Below are positions 9,560 through 20,034 of a stretch of DNA of 37,500 nt, in pieces (position 1 is the first letter of the stretch; each line of letters starts with the position of its first letter). Below the pieces are notes generated by a model, which was not told where the DNA came from, did not search any database, and was given only the letters and a program-made list of their open reading frames with translations. Source of the DNA: Prorocentrum cordatum (taxonomy: Eukaryota; Sar; Dinophyceae; Prorocentrales; Prorocentraceae); NCBI GenBank assembly GCA_963575745.1, contig CAUYUJ010014760.1, positions 569,745 through 607,244 of the forward strand, written 5' to 3'. Position numbers and translations under genes: made by a program.

Positions 9560-10260
9560 ACTCGAGTGCCTCTCCCGCTCGCCCTGCCTCTCGTCCTCCC
9601 CGCCACACTACCCTCGCCGTCGCACTCCATACTGCCTGCTCTCCCTGCCCTTCTTTCTCCTCCATCCCGCCTCCTCCCTTCTCCATTCATCCAGTTTTCC
9701 TCACCTTCCCCCCCCCTCTCCCCCTTGCCCTGCCTCTTCTTCCTCCCCATCTTCATTCCCTGGGTCGTCCTCCCCATCGCCTTCCTGTCACACGCCTCTC
9801 CGCCCCTTCCGTGCCTCTTCCTCCTCTCCTCCGCTCGCCATCGCGTCCCCATTCCCCTCCCCCTCATTCCTCTCCCCTTCCCCCTAGCCATCGCCTTCTT
9901 CATCCCCCTCCCCTTTCCCTTCCCCTCGACATCGCGTTCCTTTCCTTCCCAAACCCGATCCCCTCGCATGCCCCCTCCCCCCGTCCGTGTCAATATCATC
10001 GCCCTCCTCCTCACCCCTGTCCCCTCCCCCACCCGCCTCCCTCCTCACTATATCAAGCTCCTCTCGCATTCGCCATTCATCCTCCCCCTCCCCTCCCCTC
10101 ATCCCCTCCAGATCCAGACCCTCGGCACCACTTCCCCCTCCCCCCCCCGCCCACCCCCCCACCTCCACCCCCAACCACCACCACGCGCCACCCCCGCCCT
10201 CCACCTCTCCTCCCCGCCACCTCGCTCCGATTCCCCCCCCCCCCGCCCCTCACTTCTCCC
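9560..10260 (+). repeat. ~700-bp pyrimidine (C/T) low-complexity tract
   Basis: Almost entirely C and T on the plus strand, with CCCCTCCC, CCTCATCC and C-runs of up to ten. The minus strand therefore carries many G-runs with quadruplex potential. The long Pro/Ser/Leu open frames are compositional. Confidence 0.85.
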
Positions 10261-10689
10261 ACTCTCGGGGGCTGCCCAATGTGCTTTGGGATCAAGAGGT
10301 GCCCCCAGCTCTTCGCGCAACCACGGAGCCTCTGTGGGGCCCTCTGGGCCTCGAAACGCATCTGGCATCACCCGACACGCCAAAACGTCCCCCCGCTTTG
10401 GGACCCAGGAGATCTTGACCCCTCCACTCGGGCCAGCCTGTCAACCACCCTCGACGGTCCCGAACCCAGGTCGGGAAACGGCCTCCAGATGCCAACACAC
10501 ATCGAACAAGCTGGCCGTGGCGACTTGACCATGCGACGCCCAGATCAGAAGGCTACTTCCTGCCGCCCCCACCCCTGGTCGGCTCTGACAGTCCACCCCC
10601 CCGCGGCGGTAGCCTCGGCGTGACGACCTGCGGCAGGCAAGAAGCGAAGGGAGGAAGGTAGGGAGGGAGGGAACGCTACTTCTCTCCCC
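10261..10689. other. No gene seen
   Basis: Unique-looking sequence between a pyrimidine tract and a TCC repeat. Short open frames only; no motif recognised. Confidence 0.5.
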
Positions 10690-10765
10690 CCTCATCCTTA
10701 AACCCCTCCCCCTCCTCCTCCTACTCCTCCTCCTCCTCCTCCTCCTCCTCCTTCTCCTCAGCATC
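10690..10765 (+). repeat. (TCC)n microsatellite
   Basis: TCC triplets with few interruptions, leading into CAT/CAG triplets at 10760-10800. Confidence 0.85.
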
Positions 10766-10904
10766 ACCATCATCGTCAGCATCGACATCCTCAGCATCCT
10801 TCTATGGTATCCTGCTACTGCTACTCCTATTACTTCTTCGTTTCGCCCTCGTGTGCAGGCTCTAGCTCATGCTCCTGGACGCCTGCGTATAATCATCCTT
10901 CTCC

Positions 10905-11358
10905 TCCTCCTCCTCCTCATCATCATCATCACCATCAGCATCAGCATCATCATCATCACCATCAGCAACATCAACATCATCATCATCATCATCCGCCTCG
11001 CCACCCTCATCTTTCCCATCGTCGCCAACATCACCACACATAACACCACCACCATCATCACACTTGCACAAATTATCACAACTCTCCTCCTCCATATCAA
11101 CATCATCAGCATGAGCATCACACTCACCGACACCACCATGATCTTAATCACCAGCATCAACATCCGCATCAGCATGGGCGTTCTCATCATCACCAGCACC
11201 ATCATCGTCACAATCGTCATACTCATAACCATCGACATCAACATCACCATCATCATCATCACCATCATCATGAGCCTCGTCATCATCATCGTCATCATCA
11301 GCATCAGCATCAGCATCATCAATATCAGCATCAACATCATCATCATCATCATCCCCGC

Positions 11359-11390
<32 letters not shown>

Positions 11391-11690
11391 GCATCATCAT
11401 CATCATCAGCATCATCATCATCAGCATCATCACAGCATTATCATCACCAGCAGCTTATCACCATCATCATCACCAAAAGCATCCCTATCACCATCGCCAT
11501 TACCACCAAACACAACAGCATCATCAGCATCATCATCGTCATCAGCATCATCGTCATCATCGTCATCGTTAGCATCCGCATCATCGTTGTCCTCGTCATC
11601 GTCAAGATGTTCATCATCATCATAATAAGCATCATCATCACCACCATCACCATCATCAGCATCCGTATGCCCTATATCGAACCATCGCAA
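10905..11690 (+). repeat. CAT/CAG/CAC trinucleotide array (~785 bp)
   Basis: Nearly continuous CAT triplets with CAG, CAC, CGT and ACA variants, purest at about 11335-11435. It has the same strand orientation as the arrays at 6975, 22121 and 24956. Confidence 0.9.
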
Positions 11691-11945
11691 CAACTCGTCA
11701 TCTCATCGCCATTGCCACTGACAATCGGCTACGTCAACATGCGTGGGACAGTGTTCAGAAGGCAGACTCCTCTGGTTACATGTGCCCACATGCTTATACA
11801 CACAGAAATGCAATCACCACTCGCACGCGTGTGCATGTGCAAATGTACATAATATGCTGATGGCTCCCGTGTGCCAAGGGTGAGCAAGCGTAAGAAACAT
11901 TTGGCTGTCCCCGTCCCCCTTGTCCTTCCAGTGGGTCCAAAATCC
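11691..11945. other. No gene seen
   Basis: Unique-looking linker between a CAT array and a 15-bp-period repeat block. Confidence 0.5.
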
Positions 11946-12585
11946 CGTTAGCGGGGGGAGGGACATGGGGGAGGGGCACGAGGTCCTCGGCGCACCTTCC
12001 TGGCCGTCGGAGCCTCCAAATCCACCCACCGCGGCCTCTGAGATGCCCCAGATGCCCTCTCGCATGCCTCGAGAAGGGCTCCGACAAGCTGAGGAGGCCA
12101 CCAACATATCCCGGATGGCCGCAGGACCGCCCAGGAGGCCTGGAAGACGCCCACAGAGGGCCACGAGGCCCCACAGGACGGCATTAAGATGCGCAGCAAA
12201 CGGTTTGAACATAGGCGTTCGAATGAGCTTCGCGTTCTCGCCATGCCGGTCCTAAACTGCGAGACGGCCCGAGAAGCCCCCACATTGGCCCAACTCGGCC
12301 AAAGAGGCCCCCAAAAGGCCTGGACATGGCCCAAAAAGACCCTTACGATTGCCCAAAACGCCACCAATACGGCCAAAACAGGCATTCAAGAGGGCCACAA
12401 GAAGAGCCAGAAAGGCCAACTCGTAGGGGCCACAAGGGCCTTCCCCCACAAGATGGCCCCTAAAACGCCCCACATGCCCACAAGAAGACCTCTGAGAACC
12501 CCCAGAAGCGCCCAGAAGCCTTGAAAAACTTCCAAGAGACCGCCTCCGAGACTTCCAAGGGGCCCCAAACAGGCCCCGCAACAGA
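11946..12585 (+). repeat. Degenerate 15-bp-period repeat block, plus orientation
   Basis: CCCCAAGA/GGCC-type units at ~15-base spacing, as in 3240-4020. A short interruption at about 12185-12260 contains GCGCAGCAAACGGTTTGAAC; GTGCGCAGCAAACAACATG recurs at 12634 just past the block, so a small motif flanks the second half. Confidence 0.6.
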
Positions 12586-12724
12586 CGCGGAGGAAGATGA
12601 GCCAAGCCAGAAACAACTACACGCAGGCAGCACAACGGTGCGCAGCAAACAACATGTTGCGGAATCGGAAGCCGCGTATCTCCTCATGGGGGATTGAGCA
12701 GAATGGCATAAGCCACTTGAATAC

Positions 12725-13195
12725 ATGGAGGGGAAGCAAGAGAGGCAGAATGAGAGGGACGGAGAAGGTAACGACACAAAAAAAGAGATGGTGCGTTCCC
12801 CGGTCGAGCTCTCCCAAAGATCCACCCCATGCAACTACTTCACGTTCTCCCCACATGGCGTTCTTGCCGAGCCTTGGGGATATTACGAGAGCGTCCGCGA
12901 GGACACCTGGACTTTGGCACAAAGACCCGACCTGGAACGGCGGCTCCAGCTCCCCCAGGAGGAATTTGATGAGGCGCAGCGGCCAAAGACGCCTCGAGGC
13001 CCCAAAACCACCCAAGAAACCGCAACGATGTCCAAAAATCGTCGAAACGCCGACGGACCACGCAGAGCGGCCGCGCGGCCGCGAGGCCTGTCTTGCCCTG
13101 CTTCTTCTTCTCCACCAGCAGCCGCCGTACTGCACCCCTGCCCCCCCCAGCTGTTCACGCCCCTCCTGACTGCAGACCCCAGGGCCTCCTACTGA
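12725..13195 (+). other. Open frame with a coding-like centre, not recognised
   Basis: An ATG-started frame of 156 codons. Its centre (about 12800-12985) has varied composition (CNYFTFSPHGVLAE, YESVREDTW, LERRLQLPQEEFDEA) and a moderate preference for G/C at third positions. The 5' part is purine-rich low complexity, and the 3' part passes into CCCAAGA-type repeat and Pro/Ser runs. It could be an exon remnant or chance. The opposite strand is also open (12617-13207). No function assigned. Confidence 0.2.
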
Positions 13196-14049
13196 CCATG
13201 CCGCCACTCCCCACCAGGGACGCCTCAGCCCTGCAGCTACCCCGCGCGTGCTCCACGCGGGGCAGCAACGGCATCATCCAAAAAGACCTCTCTCCACACG
13301 TGTGTCGCTATGGCCTGAGTATATCCGCAACCATGCCACGAGGCACTGAGCGCACGGCAAGCGAATGCCACTAAAAGGCCTCAAATGCTCGAGTCAGGAT
13401 GCCCCCGCCCGGAAGTTGGATCGAGGTCCACGCTTCCCACATGCCCGAAGACAGTCCTAAGCGACCGTCCTGGGACACTATTGGGATCATGCTGGGTCGT
13501 CTTGGAGGCCCCCAGGAGCGTCTCAGAAGGCAGAAATGAGTGAGCATCCAAACACCGTGCTATATATTCCCCGACCTCCTGAAACAACAACAACCGTTAT
13601 TTCAATGTAGTGACGGAATGTGTGGTGCGAGTGAAGCATTCTCTGATGTTCTGTCTTCAGAGCGCCTCGCAAGGTCTGGGAGAACTCCTCGGATCGCCCG
13701 AAGATGAAACTCGAAGGGGCCCTAGGAAACAGCCAGCAGGCCCCGAGGCGGCCCAAAGGGCTCCCAGGCGGCCCTGAGGGAGGTATCAAGAGGCCCCAAA
13801 ATGCTCCCCGAGAGACATTGTAGGAGGCCTCTGGTCCATAACCAGGCACGGTGGCGGGATTGGCCGAAGGCGGGAGCTATCGTCTAAGTTGCTGAAGCCG
13901 CTGACTGATAGGTTGATGTCGCCCTCGCCAAACACAGTGCAGCCGTCATATTGTAATCACATGGTCCCCGTCTCATGCAATATATGCCGCGCGCTCCTGA
14001 TTGATCCGAACCGCTCTTAGCGAATCGCGTGGCAGACTTGAGGGCCCTG
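13196..14049. other. No gene; includes a short 15-bp-period repeat patch
   Basis: Contains CCCC-AAG-type repeat sequence at about 13500-13540 and 13715-13830. The rest is unique-looking with short open frames only. Confidence 0.45.
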
Positions 14050-15104
14050 CTCAAGTCCGACCAGCCCTCTGGGCGTAGGTGGTTGAACGAGATGTGGCCT
14101 CCTTCGTTCCACAACCCCTCCTTCCCCCTGTTCGGAGGAGGGGCTTGCCCCCCCCTACCCCCTTTTCCTGGGCCTGGGAGGGTGGGGGTGGGGCGCGAGG
14201 GACTAGAGCGCCCAAGATAACCGAAGATAGCCCAAAATGGTTCCAAGAGGGCATCAAAGAGCCCCAACAGCCCCCACAGATGGCTCAAGATAGCTGAGCA
14301 GATGGCTCAATACAGTCTCCAACTACACCGAAGACGTCCCAAGACGATCCCAAGATGGTTTCACATGCCCTCCGGGACCTCCGGGCCCTCCCAGGACCCC
14401 CCCCCCCAACAGGCCAAAATGGTCCCCAAAACCTGAGAAAAACAATGAGTCTGGCGTTTTCGTTTTTTCGTTTTTGATGGGCTTCCGATACTGAAGGATG
14501 GCCCCAAGACGGCCCAAGAAAACCCCCAAAAGGGCCCAAGACGGCCCCCCAAACGCCCAATAACACCCCAAGGGCGCTCCAAGAAGGCCCTCAGAGGCAA
14601 GTCGTGAGCCTCCGATGGGGAGGGGGACTGACTTGAATACCCCCCTCCTTTTGAGCTACGGGGGGCAAGGCGGCCCCAAAAGACATCTCAGACGAACCGC
14701 CCAACGGGCCCAAAGAGGGCCCCATCGTGGCCCCAGAAGAGCTCCAAGAGGGCCCCAATGAGGGCCCCACGAGGACCTCAAAAGAACCCCAGTTTGGCTC
14801 CAGAAGACCTCCAACAACCTCTCACAACAACGCTTCAGCTCGCCTGAAACAACTATTTCTGAATAGGCTGGTGGGGTTAGTTTTGGTCAACAAGCTCGCG
14901 AGGCGGGTCGAAAGCCGTCGAACCCTAGTCGCGAGGCCGCGACTATGCAGCAGGAGAAGAAAGGCAAGCGAATCGAGCGAGCGGGTAGCCACTCAGAAGG
15001 AGAGCCAGAACCGATACTACCAAACCCGGTTGCGTTGGAAATACCGGTGGCGACCAGCAAATAAATGCAACCGAAATGGCGCGGCGGCGCGACCATAAAC
15101 ACGC
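14050..15104 (+). mobile_element. Composite element 2, copy 2
   Basis: The head (about 14057-14210: ACCAGCCCTCTGGGCG, then CCCCTACCCCCTTTTCCTGG) and tail (about 14865-15104: GGCTGGTGGGG, GTCGAAAGCCGTCGAACC, GCCACTCAGAAGGAG, GGCGCGGCGGCGCGACCAT) match 3060-4323. The body (14215-14840) is the degenerate 15-bp repeat, here with a clear period (GGGCCCCATCGTGGC, CCCAGAAGAGCTCCA, AGAGGGCCCCAATGA). The copy is ~0.2 kb shorter than copy 1, the difference lying in the repeat body. No coding content. Confidence 0.6.
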
Positions 15105-15611
15105 AGAGGTCGATCGCTCGGTGTGAGTCGGGCAAACAGCACCGTCAGAGACGAACTAGACCGAAAACACACCCAAACGACATCCGTGAAGTAGGCGACA
15201 CAAATGCCAAACTTGTGGGGTTACACGAAGAGACAAACATGGGGGCAGCGTGTAGCCATTTCGCAACGCACTCGCCAGCTCAGTCCGTGCGCACGTCGCC
15301 TCGTTCCCAATGTCGCCACGTGCGTTTGGGCTGGCAAAAGCACTACTGCCGCAACGGCCTCCAAAACAGAAAAACGCGATGTCGGCGTGGACGCCCGTCG
15401 CGGGAGGGCGGCCCGAGAGGGGAGGGGTAGCTGGGGGACGAGACAAGACAGAACAATAACGAACGCAATCCATTGCAGCGCCTCAAGGCGGAATTCACAG
15501 CCGCAGTGTAAAACCTGATAGATCCTGGGGGAAAAAAGCGATAGGAAAAACGGGGAAGAAACTTCAACGCATGCCTTTGCATACAAAATAAACGGCAAGA
15601 TAATCGCAGCG

Positions 15612-15613
<2 letters not shown>
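15105..15613. other. No gene seen
   Basis: Unique-looking sequence. Open frames on both strands have no recognisable content. Confidence 0.45.

Positions 15614-15644
<31 letters not shown>
15614..15644 (+). repeat. (GA)n microsatellite
   Basis: An uninterrupted run of ~15 GA dinucleotides. Confidence 0.95.
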
Positions 15645-15646
<2 letters not shown>

Positions 15647-15715
15647 CTCACTGAATTAAAGATCATGTGCTGCGCTCTGTACGCTGGCCAGGCATGTTTC
15701 CAAAAAGCGGTGGCA

Positions 15716-16252
15716 TCATCTGGGAACTCGCGTCACTGTCGAGCCTTTGTCTGCAGTGCCCTCGCGCTGCCCATAGCAGTCCGGGCCCTCTGCGAGCACC
15801 TTCTCGGCGGCGTCCTGGCCCCAGAAGAATTTGATCCTCACCCAGAGAGACCCACAAGAACGAAGAGATGAAAAACCGCTCATGACGGCGCTGCCTTTGC
15901 AGCCAAGTGTGAGCGACCACGCTCCACCGGCCAGCAGCCCCGAGAGCACCATGCTGACGAAACGCGTGAAGAGCGAGCCGACCTCGGCAACGTTGAGAAC
16001 GGTATGCTTGTAGAGCACGTTATAGCAGTGCCAAAAGCCGAAGGCGCCAACGAAGAGGATGCAGAGGTGGAGCTGCTGCAAGGGCAGTAGCTCGTTGGCA
16101 ACGCCGTTACGACGCAGGCGATCAGCATTGTCTTCCCGAGGCGCTCCGATTCCCACCAATGGAGCCCCGCCTGGTATGATCCCGTCCTGGCGCAGCAACA
16201 TCAGCCAATAGACTGGCCCGGCAGCGAACCGCGACAGCAAGCACACGGTCAC
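15716..16252 (-). CDS. Hypothetical membrane protein segment (probable exon or exons)
   Basis: A 178-codon minus-strand frame without a convincing start: it opens right after a TGA and begins with GTG, so it is more likely part of a spliced gene or a remnant than a complete ORF. The middle (residues ~50-125) shows a clear G/C preference at third codon positions, unlike the surrounding repeats. It has two hydrophobic, membrane-like stretches, about residues 61-80 (LHLCILFVGAFGFW...) and 98-116 (FVSMVLSGLLAGGAW...), separated by a short polar loop. Residues ~126-140 lose the third-position bias and could be a short intron. A second coding-like piece (QDAAEKVLAEGPDCYGQ) follows. I do not recognise the family. 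A host membrane protein is the simplest reading; a decayed gene copy is the alternative. Confidence 0.4.
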   Translation of the reverse strand: MTVCLLSRFAAGPVYWLMLLRQDGIIPGGAPLVGIGAPREDNADRLRRNGVANELLPLQQLHLCILFVGAFGFWHCYNVLYKHTVLNVAEVGSLFTRFVSMVLSGLLAGGAWSLTLGCKGSAVMSGFSSLRSCGSLWVRIKFFWGQDAAEKVLAEGPDCYGQREGTADKGSTVTRVPR

Positions 16253-16894
16253 TTGTCATCAGATACAGCGTGCTTTCGCGGCGCTCCTAATGGGGCGGCG
16301 ATTTCCCCCCCTCAAGGGGGTGTCGCACAATTTTCCTGCATCGCCCGCCCCCCGACTTCTCCAACGGCACCCTCGCGCAAACAATTGTCATGCCGCGGAG
16401 TCTTCTGATAAACCCCCCTTGGCCCCGCGACTAGAACCCTCTTTGCGAGGTCAACCGTGCCCCGCGCGCGCCGCCAACGCCGCCTGTCCGAACCCGAACG
16501 CCACCGCGCCCCTGCGGTTAAGCTCTCGTGCAAGCCGCGAGCTTGAGAGGACAATTTTCGGGGGCGATCGGTCGCGATGTTTCTGCTCCACCCCCTCATC
16601 CGGACGAGGACAACCCAATGGATCGCGAAGCCGACCTGCGGGCCCAGAGCAAGGTGACCAAAAATATCACATGCGGGCCACAGGGCTGGGGCGAGAACCA
16701 CCACCGACTGACCTGGATCAGGGGGACCGTCACTATCACCCAAGGGAGAGAAGACACTTGTCGGACCAATTCGGTTGGCAACTCAAGATAGCCTGGCCAA
16801 GATGAGGCGTCGATAGGCAGCGCCAGAGCTGACCCACTCACCTGCCAGGAGCGTGGGCCGACTTCACCGCACCTGAGGAAAGAGCAGAGGTGGG
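16253..16894. other. No convincing gene
   Basis: Open frames exist on both strands (plus 16290-16805, minus 16312-16743) but neither has recognisable motifs. Near 16925-17010 a short motif, CAGCTAGGTGGC followed by GGGCGCC-like sequence, is repeated about three times. Confidence 0.4.
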
Positions 16895-17643
16895 CCGAAG
16901 GCCGGCCGCATTTCAGTGGCCGGGCGCCCCGCCTGCAGCTAGCCGGGCGCAGCTAGGTGGCTGGGCGCCTCGCCCCAGCTGGGCCGAAAAGTCGTCCACA
17001 GCTAGGTGGCCGGAGGCCCCTTTTCGGCCAAACCCCGAAAGCCTGAACAGGATGGCGCACAGACGCGGCCGCCTGCCAGCGGTCCGCCGCGGGCCCCAAG
17101 ACGGCCCAATGAGGTTCCAAGAAGGCCCGAAAGGTGTCCCCAAGACGGCCCGAAATGTGTCCACTAGGACCTCAACTCGGCCCTTGGGGGCCCTCGGGCG
17201 GCCGTCAATGCCCCCAAGGAAGCTTCCAAACGACCCAAAGAGGCCCCCGAGGTGGACTCCGAAAGCGACAGAGGGCCCAAGAGCGCCCTCAGACGGACAC
17301 AAGGCAGCCCCAGAGGCAACCCGCGGACGCTGCCAATATGCCCCAAGAATCCCCGAAGAAGGCCCAGAGAGGACCCCGGGGCTTTCCAATCATGTCGAAC
17401 GCCATGTCGACCTGCGCAAAGATGGCGCCACAGGGCCCCTCCCCCCGTGGCCGCACCCCCCCCCTGTTCTCTCCCAGGGGGTAGCCCGCGCCGCCGGTAA
17501 CGCCATTGGGGCATGTCGCTAGGGGCTGCTCCAAACTAAATGGAGGGCCCTGGGCGAGCCCAACAGTGCCCTTGAGAGCTCCAACAGGGCCCGTGAGGCC
17601 CTGAGACAAGCCCTGGGGGGGACCAAGACGCCCCGCCCACCCG

Positions 17644-17697
17644 CCCCCCGCGGAAGAGCATCTGAGACGGCCGCGTCAGATGTTCCACCGCGGGGGC
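17644..17697. repeat. Long imperfect palindrome 1
   Basis: Arms GAGCATCTGAGACG (17656-17669) and CGCGTCAGATGTTC (17672-17685) around a 2-base loop pair with 12 of 14 matches. The stem extends outwards through CCCCCGCGG/CCGCGGGGG. In single-stranded form it would give a ~25-bp hairpin. Confidence 0.8.
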
Positions 17698-17811
17698 ACC
17701 AAGAGGGCGCTCCAAGGGCCCCAAAAGGGCTGCAGGAGGGCCCGAGAGGGCCAGGCGGGGCCCAAGACATGTCCTGAGGATCTCAGGAAGCCCAAAGCGC
17801 CCCACCACGGT

Positions 17812-17843
17812 AGAGCATCTGAAACGTCCGTTTCAGATGCTCT
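17812..17843. repeat. Perfect palindrome 2, related to palindrome 1
   Basis: Arms 17812-17826 (AGAGCATCTGAAACG) and 17829-17843 are exact inverted copies with a TC loop. The core GAGCATCTGA and the flanking CCACC-GCGG-like sequence are shared with the palindrome 157 bases upstream. Confidence 0.9.
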
Positions 17844-18060
17844 GCAGCGGCGGGCCCGACAGGGCGCCAGGAGGGCCCCAAGATGACTCCAGGAGGGCCC
17901 GAGAGGGTTCCCACGAGGGCCCTAAGATGGCCCGAAGAAGCGCCCAAGAGGCCCCGAGAGACCCCTACGATGCCACCAGGAAGCCCCGAGGAAGCTCCCA
18001 AGCGGCTCCAACCAAGAAGCACCAAGGGGCCTCCGACAAGCGCCCAAGAAGATACCTGAC

Positions 18061-18885
18061 GACACTCCGAGAGGCATCGAAGCGGCCTCTGGCCCCTCCA
18101 CTCGCCCTCCTCATCCTCCCCTCCGCCCCCTCGTCCGCCTAGTCGCCCTCCAACTCCGTCCACCCTCACATGTCCTCATCCTCTCTTTGCTCCTACATGC
18201 CCCTGCTCACCTCGACTGGACTGGGCATCGTCTCTGGATGTGCTAGTGGGAAAATGCGAAACGTCAAACATTTGTTTACACTCAATTCCACCGGCCACAA
18301 TAAAGGCCATTCTGCGCATGGACGGTGGTGTTTCTAGATGAGCACAACACAATTGGCCCTGACCCTAGATCCAACGGCCCGACTCTATTTCAAACCAAAA
18401 CTCACGCGGCCAAGTTTCCACAAGAAACGCGCCTTAAAGACAGTACCTCGGGCACGGCGCTTGACCACGGATTTGCGCGCGACGCCCCCGACGCCCCGGA
18501 TTGCACCCCCGGAGCAGGAAAAAACAGCTCCCGACCTATCGAAACCTTTGAAGCAACATGCACCGACTAGGTCCTCGCAGATTTTGTTCGGTCGGCGCAG
18601 GACCACCCGTTCCCCAGCGAAGCTGCGCAGAAGGGTCAAGCGCAGACCCAAACAGGGTCCTGCGAAATATGTGTGCTGTTCTCTGTTATCACACCTCCAT
18701 GTCGGCATCGTAGACCGAGAACTGTATAGGACCCTTCCTGTCGACGGCCACTTGCGTATGCTCTTTTCCACGACATGCACCGCGCCATTGACACCATGGC
18801 GTGAAAACGGAGGACAGGCAGGGATGAGCACACGAGACATCCTAAGGTCCTAAACGGCGAACGCACCGATGGATGAAGGACAACG
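18061..18885. other. Ambiguous open frames, no gene called
   Basis: A 171-codon plus-strand frame (18338-18853, very basic, ATG start) and a 151-codon minus-strand frame (18385-18840) overlap almost completely. Neither contains a motif I recognise, and I cannot tell which, if any, is coding. Confidence 0.35.
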
Positions 18886-18889
18886 GGCA

Positions 18890-19320
18890 AGAACTCATAC
18901 ACAGCAGTGCCAAGCAATTCAAAGCAATGCAGCGCAATGAAACGTAATGCAAAACAATGCAAGCAAGGCAAAGCTATGCAAAACAATGCAATGCGCTGTG
19001 ATACGAAACCATGCAAAGCAGTGCAAGTTAAGGCAACGCAGTGCAAAGCAATGCACAGCAAAGCAATGCAACGCTGTGCAAAGCAAGGCGAAGCGATGCA
19101 CAGCACAAAATACGATGCAAAGCAACGCAAACCAATCCAAAGCATTGCAAAGCAATGCGCAGCAATGCAACGCAACGCTCGTCCGTGCAAAACAATGCAA
19201 AGCAATGCAAGACAATGCAAAGCAATGTCCGTTCTGAGAAATAGCACAATGCGGGCCACGCACGAGCGCACCACCCCGCGCGCATGTCGAAAGCGGTGCG
19301 AAAGCAAGGCAATATGATAA
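18890..19320 (+). repeat. 10-bp degenerate minisatellite (CAATGCAAAG)
   Basis: Units of CAATGCAAAG with variants (CAGTGCAAAG, CAACGCAAAC, CAAGGCAAAG) run for ~400 bp. The purest part is 19140-19225. Open frames through it on both strands are repeat artefacts. Confidence 0.9.
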
Positions 19321-19743
19321 GATCGATGCACAAATACTAGAACCACACGCGCTTCGCGCGCGCTTCGGTCCCAGCGCAGCCCAAGCCAACCTCACAGGAT
19401 CGGATGATGCTGGACATCATCCCCCAAGGATCATCATATCGGAGCGTCAATCCTGATGGACGCTTCAGGAGTTGCTGCACGAGCAGCCCCAAGGAGCTCC
19501 TGCTGCCCCGGGCAGATACACCGAACAGCTGCCCGAAGGTATATTTGGGAGGCTTCGGGGGGCTCGTGGCCTGTGGGCCGTCGTCATCGGTCTTGAGGAT
19601 CTCATGACAGTCTGGAGATACCCTCGAACTATCTCGCAGGTACCTTCGGAAGTCCCTTGGGAACCCTGGGGGGCAATGAGATGGGGCAATTCAAATCATC
19701 TAAGGGCTGCCAGGGTCCGTGGAAGCCGTCTTGGGCGCGGCCT
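19321..19743. other. No gene seen
   Basis: Transition from the 10-bp minisatellite to minus-oriented CCCCAAG-type repeat sequence. No supported coding content. Confidence 0.45.
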
Positions 19744-19970
19744 TCAGGACCCCTTAGGCCGTATTGTGCCTTGCTGGGAAGCGCTAAGATGTCGCACGAC
19801 ACACGGCACAAGACTGATGGCGCGGCTCACTCTTCTCATGGAGGCGATAGCCAGCATGACTTCGCAGCACAGGTACGCGTGCAGGGCGAATCCCCCAGCT
19901 ATTGCAATCGCCAACGCAGGCTCCAGGAAGGCGCGCGAGACAGCCACGAGGAGGACCCAGGGCAGTCTGG
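19744..19970 (-). other. Short hydrophobic coding-like segment, not recognised
   Basis: The minus-strand frame ending at 19744 has a membrane-like stretch (WVLLVAVSRAFLEPALAIAI, then AGGFALHAYLCCEVMLAIAS) with mostly G/C third positions. Upstream the frame runs into Pro-rich repeat sequence, so only ~70 codons are credible. It may be an exon remnant; chance is a real alternative. Confidence 0.2.
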
Positions 19971-20034
19971 GGGGGGATGCCCGAGAGTTTTGAGCCTGGC
20001 AAAACCATGCTGGGAGTCGTTTCGGATGCCTTTG

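Larger units (their letters stand above)
17090..18060 (+). repeat. Degenerate 15-bp-period repeat block, plus orientation
   Basis: CCCCAAGA/GGCCC-type units as in the earlier blocks, interrupted by two palindromes (17644-17697 and 17812-17843) and a pyrimidine/GC stretch near 17425-17490. No head or tail of composite element 2 was found here. Confidence 0.6.

Noticed and set aside
9566-10623. Long Pro/Ser/Leu-rich open frames (320 and 270 codons)
   Set aside because: They lie in a C/T low-complexity tract; composition alone explains the lack of stops.
10853-11572. Ile/His-rich plus-strand and Met-rich minus-strand open frames
   Set aside because: Translation of CAT triplets in different frames.
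14870-15104. Possible tRNA-derived SINE in the element 2 tail (GGGTTCGACGGC on the minus strand resembles a B box)
   Set aside because: No matching A box at the right distance and no A-rich or repeat tail; the B-box match is partial.
18338-18853. 171-codon basic open frame as a gene
   Set aside because: An almost equally long frame lies on the opposite strand, there is no recognisable motif, and I see no clear third-position bias.
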